A stretch of DNA of 64,000 bases, taken from assembly GCF_022829405.1 (NCBI RefSeq), contig NZ_JAKSXW010000133.1:310001-374000 (forward strand), written 5' to 3'. The first letter of the stretch is position 1. The number at the start of each line of letters is the position of its first letter. This DNA is from Methylobacterium sp. J-076 (GTDB lineage: Bacteria > Pseudomonadota > Alphaproteobacteria > Rhizobiales > Beijerinckiaceae). Below are positions 35,126 through 43,200 of this stretch, piece after piece. The notes beneath the pieces were generated by a model. It was given only the letters and a program-made list of their open reading frames with translations, searched no databases and had not been told where the DNA came from. Both the position numbers and the translations under genes were made by a program.

Positions 35126-35866
35126 ATGCGATCCATCCTCAAGGCCGCGCTCTCCGGAGTCGCGGCAGCGTCCCTCGCCGTCGCCGCGCAGGCGGCCGAC
35201 CTACCCCGCAGGGCTCCCCCTCCCCCGCCGCCCCCTGCCCTGCCGGTCTTCACCTGGACGGGCTTCTACGCGGGCGTGAATGCCGGCTACGCCTTCCCCA
35301 CGGGCGGCGGCGGCCTGACCGACCCGACCTACGGCACCGTGACGGGGGGCGGGCGTTCCGGCGGCTTCGCCGGGGGCGGGCAGGTCGGATACAATTACCA
35401 GTTCACGCCGGGCTCCGGCTTCGTGGTCGGCGTCGAAACCGACATCCAGGGCGCGGCCCTGGCCAAGGCGGATGCGGCCTATCTCGGCGGCACGCCGTAT
35501 TACGGCGTCCGCCCGAGCCTCGACTATTTCGGGACGGTGCGCGGCCGGGTCGGCTACGCGTTCGACCGGGTGCTGGTCTACGGGACGGGCGGCTTCGCCT
35601 ATGGCGGCGGCTCCCTGCCCTCGGCCGCCTCGGCCTACCCCTACACCCAGCCGGGCACGACCCGGACGGGCTACGCGGCCGGCGGCGGCGTGGAATACGC
35701 CTTCACCGAGAAGCTCTCGGCCAAGGTCGAGGCGCTCTACCTGCATCTCGGCCGCGGCTTCAGCGGCGCGACCTACTACGATGCGGCAGTTCCGGCCTAT
35801 TACGGCCCCGGGAAGTCCGATGCCGGCTTCGCGCTCGTCCGGGCGGGGGTGAACTACCGGTTCTGA
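35126..35866 (+). CDS. outer membrane beta-barrel protein (Omp25/RopB-like)
   Basis: The protein has 246 residues. A signal peptide (ALSGVAAASLAVAAQAADLP) and a Pro-rich linker precede an eight-stranded beta-barrel of the OmpA-like type typical of Rhizobiales: FTWTGFYAGVNAGYAF, GGGQVGYNYQF, GVETDIQGA, GRVGYAFDRVLVYGTGGFAYGG, and a final strand ending in RAGVNYRF with C-terminal Phe. It probably stabilises the outer membrane. Confidence 0.9.
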   Translation: MRSILKAALSGVAAASLAVAAQAADLPRRAPPPPPPPALPVFTWTGFYAGVNAGYAFPTGGGGLTDPTYGTVTGGGRSGGFAGGGQVGYNYQFTPGSGFVVGVETDIQGAALAKADAAYLGGTPYYGVRPSLDYFGTVRGRVGYAFDRVLVYGTGGFAYGGGSLPSAASAYPYTQPGTTRTGYAAGGGVEYAFTEKLSAKVEALYLHLGRGFSGATYYDAAVPAYYGPGKSDAGFALVRAGVNYRF

Positions 35867-36141
35867 TCCTTCGCCCCAGGCAAACGGGCGGGACTTCGGC
35901 CGGACGGCCGGAGCCCCGCATGACGTCTCGCCGGATGGCGGATCGCGACATCGCTGCGCGCCCGCCTCTCCACTGCTCGCGCGCCGGGGACAGGCGGGCG
36001 AGGTGCGTGAAACCGGCTCTCGTGAGACAACGCGGACCGACGACGATTGCGGAATAGTCGGTTAGCCGGCCCCAGGTCATTGCCGGCGATTCGGGGGAGC
36101 CTAGCTCGCATCACGAGTGGGCGAAACCGGAGGACCTCCCC

Positions 36142-36600
36142 GTGCCGAACGTTCGAACCCATCCCCCTTGCGGATCCGCCCCCAGCCGACCCGCCCCCGC
36201 CCGACGCGCCCCCGGCGGGCTGCTCCGCCGTTCGCTCGTCGCGGGAGGGCTGCTCCTGGCGGGGGGCACGGGCGCCCACGCCCGGACCTTGCCGGAGACC
36301 CCACGCGGGCCGGGCCTGTTGATCTATGGGAATTATTGCGGGCCGGGCAACCGTGGCCCCGCCCACCGGCCGATCGACGCCCTGGACCTCGCCTGCGCCC
36401 ACCACGACGCCTGCTGGCCGTCCGACCCGGCGACGCTGCCCGCCTGCACGTGCAACGCGCGCCTGCACGCCGAGGCGGGCCGCGTCGCCCGCGACCCGCG
36501 GACCCCCGACCGGACCCGGCAGACGGCGCAGTTCATCGCGGATTTCGCGAGCGCCATCCCCTGCGACGAGGACGCGGCCTCGCATCGCCCGATCAGGTGA
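36142..36600 (+). CDS. secreted phospholipase A2-like protein
   Basis: The protein has 152 residues with GTG start. A twin-Arg-like signal (RRSLVAGGLLLAGGTGAHA) precedes a PLA2 fold signature: calcium loop YGNYCGPGN (62-70) and the catalytic helix DLACAHHDACW, where His88-Asp89 match the conserved HD pair and Cys85/Cys91 the disulfides. PLA2 cleaves the sn-2 acyl chain of phospholipids and is rare in bacteria. It stands alone, convergent with grpE, and shares a palindromic terminator with it. Confidence 0.8.
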   Translation: MPNVRTHPPCGSAPSRPAPARRAPGGLLRRSLVAGGLLLAGGTGAHARTLPETPRGPGLLIYGNYCGPGNRGPAHRPIDALDLACAHHDACWPSDPATLPACTCNARLHAEAGRVARDPRTPDRTRQTAQFIADFASAIPCDEDAASHRPIR

Positions 36601-36602
36601 GC

Positions 36603-36629
36603 GCGAGTATGGGGCGGCCCCATACTCGC
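36603..36629. terminator. perfect palindrome between convergent genes
   Basis: The sequence gcgagtatggggc, one g, then its exact complement form a 27-bp perfect palindrome lying 3 bp after the PLA2 stop and 9 bp before the grpE stop. Such a shared hairpin would end transcription from both sides. It lacks long T-runs. Confidence 0.6.
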
Positions 36630-36637
36630 CTGCGCGG

Positions 36638-37234
36638 TCAGCTGGCGTCGGCGGGGTTCGGGGCGGCCTTCGGCCCCCCCTTGGCGACGCCGACGAGCGC
36701 CGGGCGCAGCACCCGGTCGCCGATGACGTAGCCAGTCTGCACGACCTGCACGACAGTGCCGGCGGGCACGTCGGGGTTCGGCACCTCGAACATCGCCTGA
36801 TGGCGGTTCGGGTCGAACTTCTGGCCCTGCGGCTCCACCGGCTTCACGCCGTGGCGCTCGAGGTTCTTGGCGAGGTCCCGCTCGGTCAGCTCGATGCCGT
36901 CGATCAGGCTCTTGAGGGAGCCTTCCGCCGCGGCCCGCTGCTCCTGCGGGACGCTTTCCAGCGCCCGCCGGAGGTTGTCGGCAACGTTCAGCACGTCGCG
37001 GGCAAAGTTGGTGACGGCGTAGGTCCGCGCGTCGGCGACCTCGCGCTCCGTGCGCCGACGGAGGTTCTCCATCTCGGCCAGGGTGCGCAGCGTCCGGTCC
37101 TTCAGCTCGTCCCGCTCGGCGGTGAGCAGGGCCAGGGCCTCGGCCACGGGATCGACGGAGGCGTCGGCAGGGGCCGGCGCGGCCTCGTCCTCGGGCCGGG
37201 AGTGGACGTCCTGTGGCTTCGCGTCGTTCGTCAT
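36638..37234 (-). CDS. grpE: nucleotide exchange factor GrpE
   Basis: The protein has 198 residues. A disordered acidic N-terminus leads into a long coiled-coil helix ([36 protein letters not shown]) and the GrpE signature ([47 protein letters not shown]). It releases ADP from DnaK and acts as a thermosensor. hrcA, often upstream, is not next to it here. Confidence 0.95.
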   Translation of the reverse strand: MTNDAKPQDVHSRPEDEAAPAPADASVDPVAEALALLTAERDELKDRTLRTLAEMENLRRRTEREVADARTYAVTNFARDVLNVADNLRRALESVPQEQRAAAEGSLKSLIDGIELTERDLAKNLERHGVKPVEPQGQKFDPNRHQAMFEVPNPDVPAGTVVQVVQTGYVIGDRVLRPALVGVAKGGPKAAPNPADAS

Positions 37235-37472
37235 CGCATCTTCAAAAGAGTGGCGGTCCGGGGGTAAACTGGGCGTGATATCAGGCTCCGCCCCCGCGAA
37301 ATCAACCCGAGCTGCCCCGCTTTAGCACGTTCCGGGCCCGCGGACGGCGATGCCGGGGGGCGGACCGGTCGGGCCGCCCCGCCCTCCGCGTCGACGGGCA
37401 GGGGACGGATCCACGACGCGCCCGGCCGGCCGAGCGTGTCCCGTCCCCCGGCCGCTGGCCCCGGCGCCGCCC

Positions 37473-40265
37473 TCACGCCTCCCGCGGCGGCGGGGCGGCG
37501 ACCAGCGCCTCCAGCCCCTCGGCCTTCAGCATCGCCACGTCGCCCGCGAACACCTCCAGCACCGCCTTGCGGATCGAGACCTGCCGGTCGGGCTGGGTGA
37601 CGCGGGTGCCCGTGAGGTCGGTGACGTAGAACACGTCCACCGCCCGCTCGCCGAAGGTCGCCACATGGGCGGAGGTGATGTTGAGCGAGAGGGCGCCCAG
37701 CGCACTCGTCAGGTCGAACAGCAGGCCCGGCCGGTCGAGGCCCGTGACCTCGATGACGGTCTCCCGGCTCGACAGGGCGTTGTCGATGGTCACGTCCGGG
37801 GCGACGAGGAAGGTCCTGGCCTGGGCGCTGATCGGCGGGTGCTTGTCGGCCACCAGCTCGGCGATGCGGATCTCGCCCTTCAGCGCCCGGTCGATCACGT
37901 CGGTGATGCGCTTGGTGCGGCGCAATTCGTCCTCGTCGCGGTCGAAGGCCCGCGAGAGGACGAAGGTGTCGAGCGCGAAGCCGTCGGTGGTGGTGAAGAT
38001 CTGCGCATCGACGATGTTCGCCCCGGCCGCCGCGCAGGCCCCGGTGACGATGGCGAGCAGGCGGGGATGGTCCGGCGAGTAGACGGTGATCTCCGTCACC
38101 CCGCGCACCGGATCGAGCCCGACCTCGGTGGCGCCGGTGCGGCCCTCCTCGGCGGAGCGCTTGAGCAGGAGGGCGTTCTTGATCTGGCTGGCGCTGTTCA
38201 CCTTCAGCCAGTAGGCCTGCTTGTGCCGGGCGGCATAGGCGTCGAACGTGTCGGATCCCCATTCGGGAAGCTGCTCGCGCAGGCTCATCTGGATCAGCCG
38301 CACCCGGTCGGTGCGGGCGATCTCGGAATGGCCGCCGGAGAGGTAGACCTCGGTCTCGTCGTAGAGGGTGCGCAGCAGCGTCCCCTTCCAGGCGGTCCAC
38401 ACCCCCGGCCCCACGGCCGTGATGTCGGCCACGGTGAGGATGGTGAGCAGCTTCAGCCGCTCCAGCGTCTGGACGGTGGCGGCGAAGCGCTCGATCGTCT
38501 TGTGGTCCGACAGGTCGCGGCTCTGGGCCGTCATCGACATGAGCAGGTGGTGCTCCACCAGCCATGCCACGATCTCGGTCTCGGCGGGGCTCAGGCCGAA
38601 GCGCGGGCACAGCTTCTGCGCGATCTGCGCGCCGGCCACCGAATGGTCCTCGGGCCGCCCCTTGGCGATGTCGTGCAGCAGGATCGCGACGTAGAGCGCG
38701 AGGCGGTTGTGGATGGTGTGGATCAGCCGCGTGACGAGGGGATAGGTCTCCTCCACCCGCCCGCTCTCGATGGAGGACAGCACGCCCACCGTGCGCAGCA
38801 GGTGCTCGTCCACCGTGAAGTGGTGGTACATGTTGAACTGCATCATCGCGACGACGCGGCCGAAATCCGGGATGAACCGGCCGAGCACGCCCGCCTCGTT
38901 CATCTCGCGCAGGGCCTCCTCCGGCGCGTTGCGCGAGGTCAGGATCTCCAGGAACAGGCGGTTGGCCTCCCCGTCGCCGCGCAGGGACGGGGTGACGAGG
39001 CGCAGGGAGCGGGAGGCGAGCCGTTTGGCGTCCGGATGGATCGGCACGTTGTGGCGGTCCGCCAGCCAGAACAGGCGCATGAGGTTGACGGGGTCGCGCT
39101 CGAACGCGTCCTCGGCCCGCAGGTTCACCCGGCCGTGGTCGATCCAGAAATCCTCGGCCTCCACCGAGGTGGCCCGGAACCGGTCCCGGAACTTGCCGAT
39201 CCAGCGGTCGAGCACCGGGGTGCGCTTGGCGTGCCGCGCCTCCATCTCGGCGCTGACGATGGCGGTCAGGTCTCCGACATCCTTGGCGATGCGGAAATAG
39301 GCCTTCATGAACCGCTCGACGCCCGACAGGCCGCCCCTGGCCTCGTAGCCGAGGCGCTCGGCGATCCGCGGCTGCAGCCCGAAGGACAGCCGCTCCTCGG
39401 CGCGCTTGGTGACGAAGTGCATGTGGCAGCGCACCCGCCACAGGAACTCGTCGCACCGCTCGAACAGGGCGTATTCCTCCGCCGTGAACAGGCCGGCGCC
39501 GATCAGCTCGCTCTGGTCGCGCACCCGGTAGGTGTACTTGGCGATCCAGAACAGCGTGTTGAGGTCGCGAAGGCCGCCCTTGCCGTCCTTGACGTTGGGC
39601 TCCACGAGGTAGCGCGACATGCCCGCCTTGGAGACGCGCCCGTCCCGCTCGCGCAGCTTCGCTTCCACGAACTCGGCGGCCGAGCCGACGATCACCTCCG
39701 CGTCGAAGCGGGTGACCAGCTCCTCGTAGAGCACCCGCGAGCCGAACAGGAAGCGCGCCTCCAGCAGCGCCGTGCGGATCGTCATGTCCGCGCGGCCCTC
39801 GCGCAGGCATTCCTCCACGGACCGGGTGGCGTGGCCGACCTTCAGCTTCAGGTCCCACAGGACGTAGAGCATTGCCTCCACGACGCTCTCGGACCACGCG
39901 GTCTGCTTGTAGGGAAGCAGGAACAGGAGGTCGATGTCCGAGCCCGGGGCCATCGTCCCGCGGCCGTAGCCGCCGGTGGCGACCACCGCCAGTTGCTCGC
40001 CGGTGGTCGGATTGTCGTTCGGGTAGAGGCGCCAGACCACGGCATCGTAGATCGCGCGGACCACCGCATCCGTCAGGCGCGACAGGCTCTGGGCGCAATG
40101 CATGCCCTTGCGGTCGCGCAGCAGTTGCGCCTCCGCCTCGCGGTGCCCGGCTTCGAGCACCCGCTTCAGTTCAGGCACGAGGGCCGCGCGCAGCCGTGTC
40201 GGCTCGCGGATATCCCGGTCGAGGCCGGCGAGGATCTGGTCGAGCTCTGCGACTGGGTCGAGCAT
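37473..40265 (-). CDS. glnD: [protein-PII] uridylyltransferase/uridylyl-removing enzyme
   Basis: The protein has ~930 residues. An N-terminal nucleotidyltransferase domain (ATGGYGRGTMAPGSDIDLLFLLPYK) adds UMP to PII. The central HD domain (LLHDIAKGRPEDHS) removes it. Two C-terminal ACT domains (ITVYSPDHPRLLAIVTGACAAAGANIV and VIEVTGLDRPGLLFDLTSALGAL) sense glutamine. It sets the nitrogen status signal. The start is uncertain: ATG 40265 follows a ggggg stretch, while ATG 40280 and a longer frame to 40331 are also open. Confidence 0.95.
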   Translation of the reverse strand: MLDPVAELDQILAGLDRDIREPTRLRAALVPELKRVLEAGHREAEAQLLRDRKGMHCAQSLSRLTDAVVRAIYDAVVWRLYPNDNPTTGEQLAVVATGGYGRGTMAPGSDIDLLFLLPYKQTAWSESVVEAMLYVLWDLKLKVGHATRSVEECLREGRADMTIRTALLEARFLFGSRVLYEELVTRFDAEVIVGSAAEFVEAKLRERDGRVSKAGMSRYLVEPNVKDGKGGLRDLNTLFWIAKYTYRVRDQSELIGAGLFTAEEYALFERCDEFLWRVRCHMHFVTKRAEERLSFGLQPRIAERLGYEARGGLSGVERFMKAYFRIAKDVGDLTAIVSAEMEARHAKRTPVLDRWIGKFRDRFRATSVEAEDFWIDHGRVNLRAEDAFERDPVNLMRLFWLADRHNVPIHPDAKRLASRSLRLVTPSLRGDGEANRLFLEILTSRNAPEEALREMNEAGVLGRFIPDFGRVVAMMQFNMYHHFTVDEHLLRTVGVLSSIESGRVEETYPLVTRLIHTIHNRLALYVAILLHDIAKGRPEDHSVAGAQIAQKLCPRFGLSPAETEIVAWLVEHHLLMSMTAQSRDLSDHKTIERFAATVQTLERLKLLTILTVADITAVGPGVWTAWKGTLLRTLYDETEVYLSGGHSEIARTDRVRLIQMSLREQLPEWGSDTFDAYAARHKQAYWLKVNSASQIKNALLLKRSAEEGRTGATEVGLDPVRGVTEITVYSPDHPRLLAIVTGACAAAGANIVDAQIFTTTDGFALDTFVLSRAFDRDEDELRRTKRITDVIDRALKGEIRIAELVADKHPPISAQARTFLVAPDVTIDNALSSRETVIEVTGLDRPGLLFDLTSALGALSLNITSAHVATFGERAVDVFYVTDLTGTRVTQPDRQVSIRKAVLEVFAGDVAMLKAEGLEALVAAPPPREA

Positions 40266-40358
40266 GCCCCCCGTTAGCATGATATGCCTACGTTGCCAGT
40301 CATGCCTGCGTGCCGCAGCCCCGTCGCGCACAATTGTCCTTTGAGACGGACGATTCGT

Positions 40359-40386
40359 TTGACATAACGAACGACCGCCCTAATCT
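40359..40386 (+). promoter_or_regulatory. sigma70-like promoter of the ssuA-type gene
   Basis: ttgaca (40359-40364) is followed after 16 bp by taatct (40381-40386), 32 bp before the ATG of the binding-protein gene. This is the best -35/-10 pair noted in the window. Confidence 0.6.
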
Positions 40387-40417
40387 CGGCGGTGACGAAC
40401 GCCGAGGAGACGATTCG

Positions 40418-41410
40418 ATGCCGCTGGCCCGCCGCACCTTCCTGGGGGCCACCGCCCTCGCTTTGGCCCTTGCCCTGCCCCTCCCCATGGTCGCGGCGGG
40501 CCCGGCAGCCGCGGCCGAGCCGACGGAGCTGCGCCTCGACTGGGCGACCTACAACCCCCTGAGCCTGCTCCTGAAGGAGCGCGGGTACCTGGAGGAGGCG
40601 CTCAAGCCGCGGGGGATCAAGGTGCGCTGGGTCCAGTCCCTGGGATCGAACAAGGCGCTGGAATTCCTGAACGCCGGCGCCATCGACCTCGGTTCCACCG
40701 CCGGGGCCGCCGCCCTGGTGGCGCGGATCAACGGCAACCCGATCAAGGCGATCTACGCCTTCTCGCGGCCGGAATGGACCGCCCTCGTCACCCGCAAGGA
40801 CACCGGCATCGCCAAGCCGGCGGACCTGAAGGGCAAGCGCGTGGCGGTGACCCGGGGCACGGACCCGCACATCTTCCTGATCCGCGCACTCCAGGGCGCC
40901 GGGCTGACGGAGAAGGATGCCAAGCTGGTGCTGCTCCAGCACCCGGACGGGCGCACCGCCCTCGACCGGGGCGACGTGGACGCCTGGGCGGGCCTCGACC
41001 CGATGATGGCCGCCGCCGAGATCGAGAACGGCGACGTGCTGTTCTACCGGGACGCCGCCGCCAACACCTGGGGCGTGCTCGACGTGCGCGAGGCCTTCGC
41101 CAAGGACAATCCCGACCTCGTCCGGGCGGTGATCGCCGCCTACGAGCGGGTGCGGGCCGAGGCGCTGAAGGACCCCACGGTCCTGCGAGACGCCCTCGTG
41201 GCCGCGACCAAGCTACCGGAGCCGGTGGTGGCCCGGCAGCTGGAGCGCACCGACCTCTCCCAGCCGGCGGTCGGCCCGGTCCAGGCCGAGGCGATCCGCG
41301 CGGCGGGCCTCGCCCTGCAGCAGGCGGGCGTGATCGCGGCGGACGTGAACGTGGCCGGCGCGGTGGACGGGCTGATCGACCCGGCGTTCAACCCGCAGGC
41401 GGGGCGCTAG
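40418..41410 (+). CDS. aliphatic sulfonate/taurine-type ABC transporter substrate-binding protein (SsuA-like)
   Basis: The protein has 330 residues. A twin-arginine-like signal (ARRTFLGATALALALALPLP) is followed by the SsuA/NMT1 fold: LRLDWATYNPLSLLLKERGYLEEALKPRGIKVRWVQSLG, ALEFLNAGAIDLGSTAG, LKGKRVAVTRGTDPHIFLIRAL, and DAWAGLDPMMAAAE. It would bind sulfonates in the periplasm. The partner permease, ATPase and monooxygenase genes are absent here, so it must use a transporter encoded elsewhere. Confidence 0.87.
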   Translation: MPLARRTFLGATALALALALPLPMVAAGPAAAAEPTELRLDWATYNPLSLLLKERGYLEEALKPRGIKVRWVQSLGSNKALEFLNAGAIDLGSTAGAAALVARINGNPIKAIYAFSRPEWTALVTRKDTGIAKPADLKGKRVAVTRGTDPHIFLIRALQGAGLTEKDAKLVLLQHPDGRTALDRGDVDAWAGLDPMMAAAEIENGDVLFYRDAAANTWGVLDVREAFAKDNPDLVRAVIAAYERVRAEALKDPTVLRDALVAATKLPEPVVARQLERTDLSQPAVGPVQAEAIRAAGLALQQAGVIAADVNVAGAVDGLIDPAFNPQAGR

Positions 41411-41420
41411 GCGCACGCCG

Positions 41421-41446
41421 CCCTCCCCCCTTCCGCGGGGGGAGGG
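41421..41446. terminator. hairpin after the SsuA-type gene
   Basis: A 10-bp perfect stem (ccctcccccc with ggggggaggg) and 6-base loop lie between two convergent genes. There is no T-run; it may serve both sides. Confidence 0.45.
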
Positions 41447-41467
41447 AGAGCAAGGCGCCCCAAGGCC

Positions 41468-42874
41468 TTACCCCTCCGCCATCCCCGCCGTCCGCAGGTG
41501 CGTGCTGCGCGGGGGCCGCTCCAGGCCGCCCGCGGCGAGGCGGCAATCGTGGATCGTCGCCCGGGCCGTGTCGATGGCGATGGAGACCGCCGACATCGTG
41601 CGGCTGTCCGGCTCGCGCTCGCGGGCGAAGCGGACGACATCCGTCGCCAGCCCATCGACCTCGATCGTCAGCGCCTCGATCGCCGCCGGATCGGTGAGGG
41701 AACGGGCCTGTCCGGTGATTTCCAGGAGCCGGTCCATCACGTCGTCGATCCGCTCGCGGCGCAGGCTGGTGAGCCGCTGGCGGACCCAGGCCAGCATCGA
41801 GACGAGGCCGCCGGCCAGGGCGCCGAGGAGGTAGAGCGTGTCCCCGTACCGCTCCACGAAGCCGTGCTGCTCGCGTTCGTAGTAGTCGATGGCGCCGGGG
41901 TGGATCGGGATGCGGGCGCTGGTGGCCGCCACCGTGGTGTCGTAGGCCGGCGCCAGGACGTATTCGGCGGCATCCGTCTGCTGGGCCGCCGCCGTGCGCT
42001 TCTCGAACAGCTGCTGGGTGAAGTCCGCCGCGACCACCCGGTTGAGGGTGGACCGGGCCATGAGACGGTAGGACGCGCCCACGGTCTTCACGTCGTCCGC
42101 CGGGAGCTTCGGGCGGCCGGCGAACAGCCCCCCCGGGATGGTCACCGCCTGGAGCTTCGGGAACCGCTCGATGATGGCGTCGTCGTCCTCCACCGCCACG
42201 AACTCCACCTTCCCGTCCCGCGCCACCGAGCGCACCGCCGCGACGAGGGCGAGGGCCTTGGGCGCCGACGGGGCGATGATGCTGAGGAAGGCGTCGATGC
42301 GCTTGTCCTTGAAGGCCCCGGCGACCGCGCCCTCGTCCACGGGGACGAGCTGCACCGCGCCGGCCGCCACGGGGCCGGCGGCGGGGGCCGTCTCCAGGGT
42401 GAGGCCGTGGTAGGACAGGAGGTTCTTGAGGAGCCAGTAATCGGCATCCTTCTGGGCGCCGATCCCGAGGCGCTTGCCGCCGAGCTTGGCGAAGGTCTTG
42501 ATGCCGGAGGGCTCGGGGGAGGCGACGATCATCGCCTGGTCGCGCAGGATCGCCAGGGTCAGGCCGTTGGTCGGCAGCAGCACGTCCGGCCGCACCACGG
42601 CGAGGTCGGCGCGGCCGTCCTGCAGGGCCGCCGCGCTCTCCCGCACGTCATCGAAGGGCAGGATCTTGAGGCGGATGCCCTCGCCGCTGGCCGCGATGGC
42701 GTCGGAATAGGCCTTGATCAGCCCCGGCTCGGTGCCGTCCTTGGGCGCCACCGCGATGGTGAGGGTGGTGGGCCGCAGCAGGTACCACACCGCCGCGCCG
42801 CCGAGGCAGAGCAGCAGGGCGCTCCCCACGAGCAGAACCTCCCGGCGCAGCAGGAACGCGGTGATCGAGCCCAT
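41468..42874 (-). CDS. membrane-tethered TAXI-type solute-binding protein (paralogue 1)
   Basis: The protein has 468 residues. A transmembrane helix (~12-32, LLVGSALLLCLGGAAVWYLL) is followed by a periplasmic TAXI-family TRAP binding domain (LTIAVAPKDGTEPGLIKAYSDAI to ~340, with VRPDVLLPTNGLTLAILRDQA and IHPGAIDYYERE). A second helix comes next (~344-365), then a cytosolic helical tail of ~100 residues. Usual TAXI proteins are freely exported and paired with a fused TRAP permease; none is encoded here. The layout suggests a sensor or scaffold role. A close paralogue lies upstream at 43201-44703. Confidence 0.82.
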   Translation of the reverse strand: MGSITAFLLRREVLLVGSALLLCLGGAAVWYLLRPTTLTIAVAPKDGTEPGLIKAYSDAIAASGEGIRLKILPFDDVRESAAALQDGRADLAVVRPDVLLPTNGLTLAILRDQAMIVASPEPSGIKTFAKLGGKRLGIGAQKDADYWLLKNLLSYHGLTLETAPAAGPVAAGAVQLVPVDEGAVAGAFKDKRIDAFLSIIAPSAPKALALVAAVRSVARDGKVEFVAVEDDDAIIERFPKLQAVTIPGGLFAGRPKLPADDVKTVGASYRLMARSTLNRVVAADFTQQLFEKRTAAAQQTDAAEYVLAPAYDTTVAATSARIPIHPGAIDYYEREQHGFVERYGDTLYLLGALAGGLVSMLAWVRQRLTSLRRERIDDVMDRLLEITGQARSLTDPAAIEALTIEVDGLATDVVRFAREREPDSRTMSAVSIAIDTARATIHDCRLAAGGLERPPRSTHLRTAGMAEG

Positions 42875-42957
42875 GGGATTGCCGTCCTGCTTCCGTCCGC
42901 AGGCCAAACGCGGCGGCGGGCGTTCGGTGCCAGGGCCGGGCCCCGCAGGCGCGGCGC

Positions 42958-43190
42958 ACCAGGGCAGCGGGACGCCTCAGGACGGGGCGCCTCCCTGGAT
43001 TGCTTCGCTCCGCTCGCGAAGACGGAGCGGGTCATGCCCCCCGGTCCGCGATGCCCCCCGTCCGCGATGCCCCCTCTCCGTCATCGCGAGCGCAGCGAAG
43101 CGACCCAGGGCAGCGGGACATCTCAGGACGGGGCGCCTCTTTGGATTGCTTCACTGCGCTCGCAAAGACGGAGCGGGTCATGCCCCGGGA
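42958..43190. repeat. two copies of the palindromic intergenic repeat
   Basis: The stretch between the TAXI-type genes (about 326 bp without a gene) is mostly repeat: cagggcagcgggac...ctcaggacggggcgcctccctggattgcttcgctc occurs twice, about 145 bp apart. Each copy ends in gaagacggagcgggtcatgcc or its close variant. Between them is a short direct repeat (gtccgcgatgcccccc). Confidence 0.8.
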
Positions 43191-43200
43191 CGCCGGGGGG

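Noticed and set aside
37231..40277. Very long ORFs in other frames over glnD (955 and 975 codons)
   Set aside because: The true glnD frame has every expected domain; these are Arg/Gly-rich shadows.
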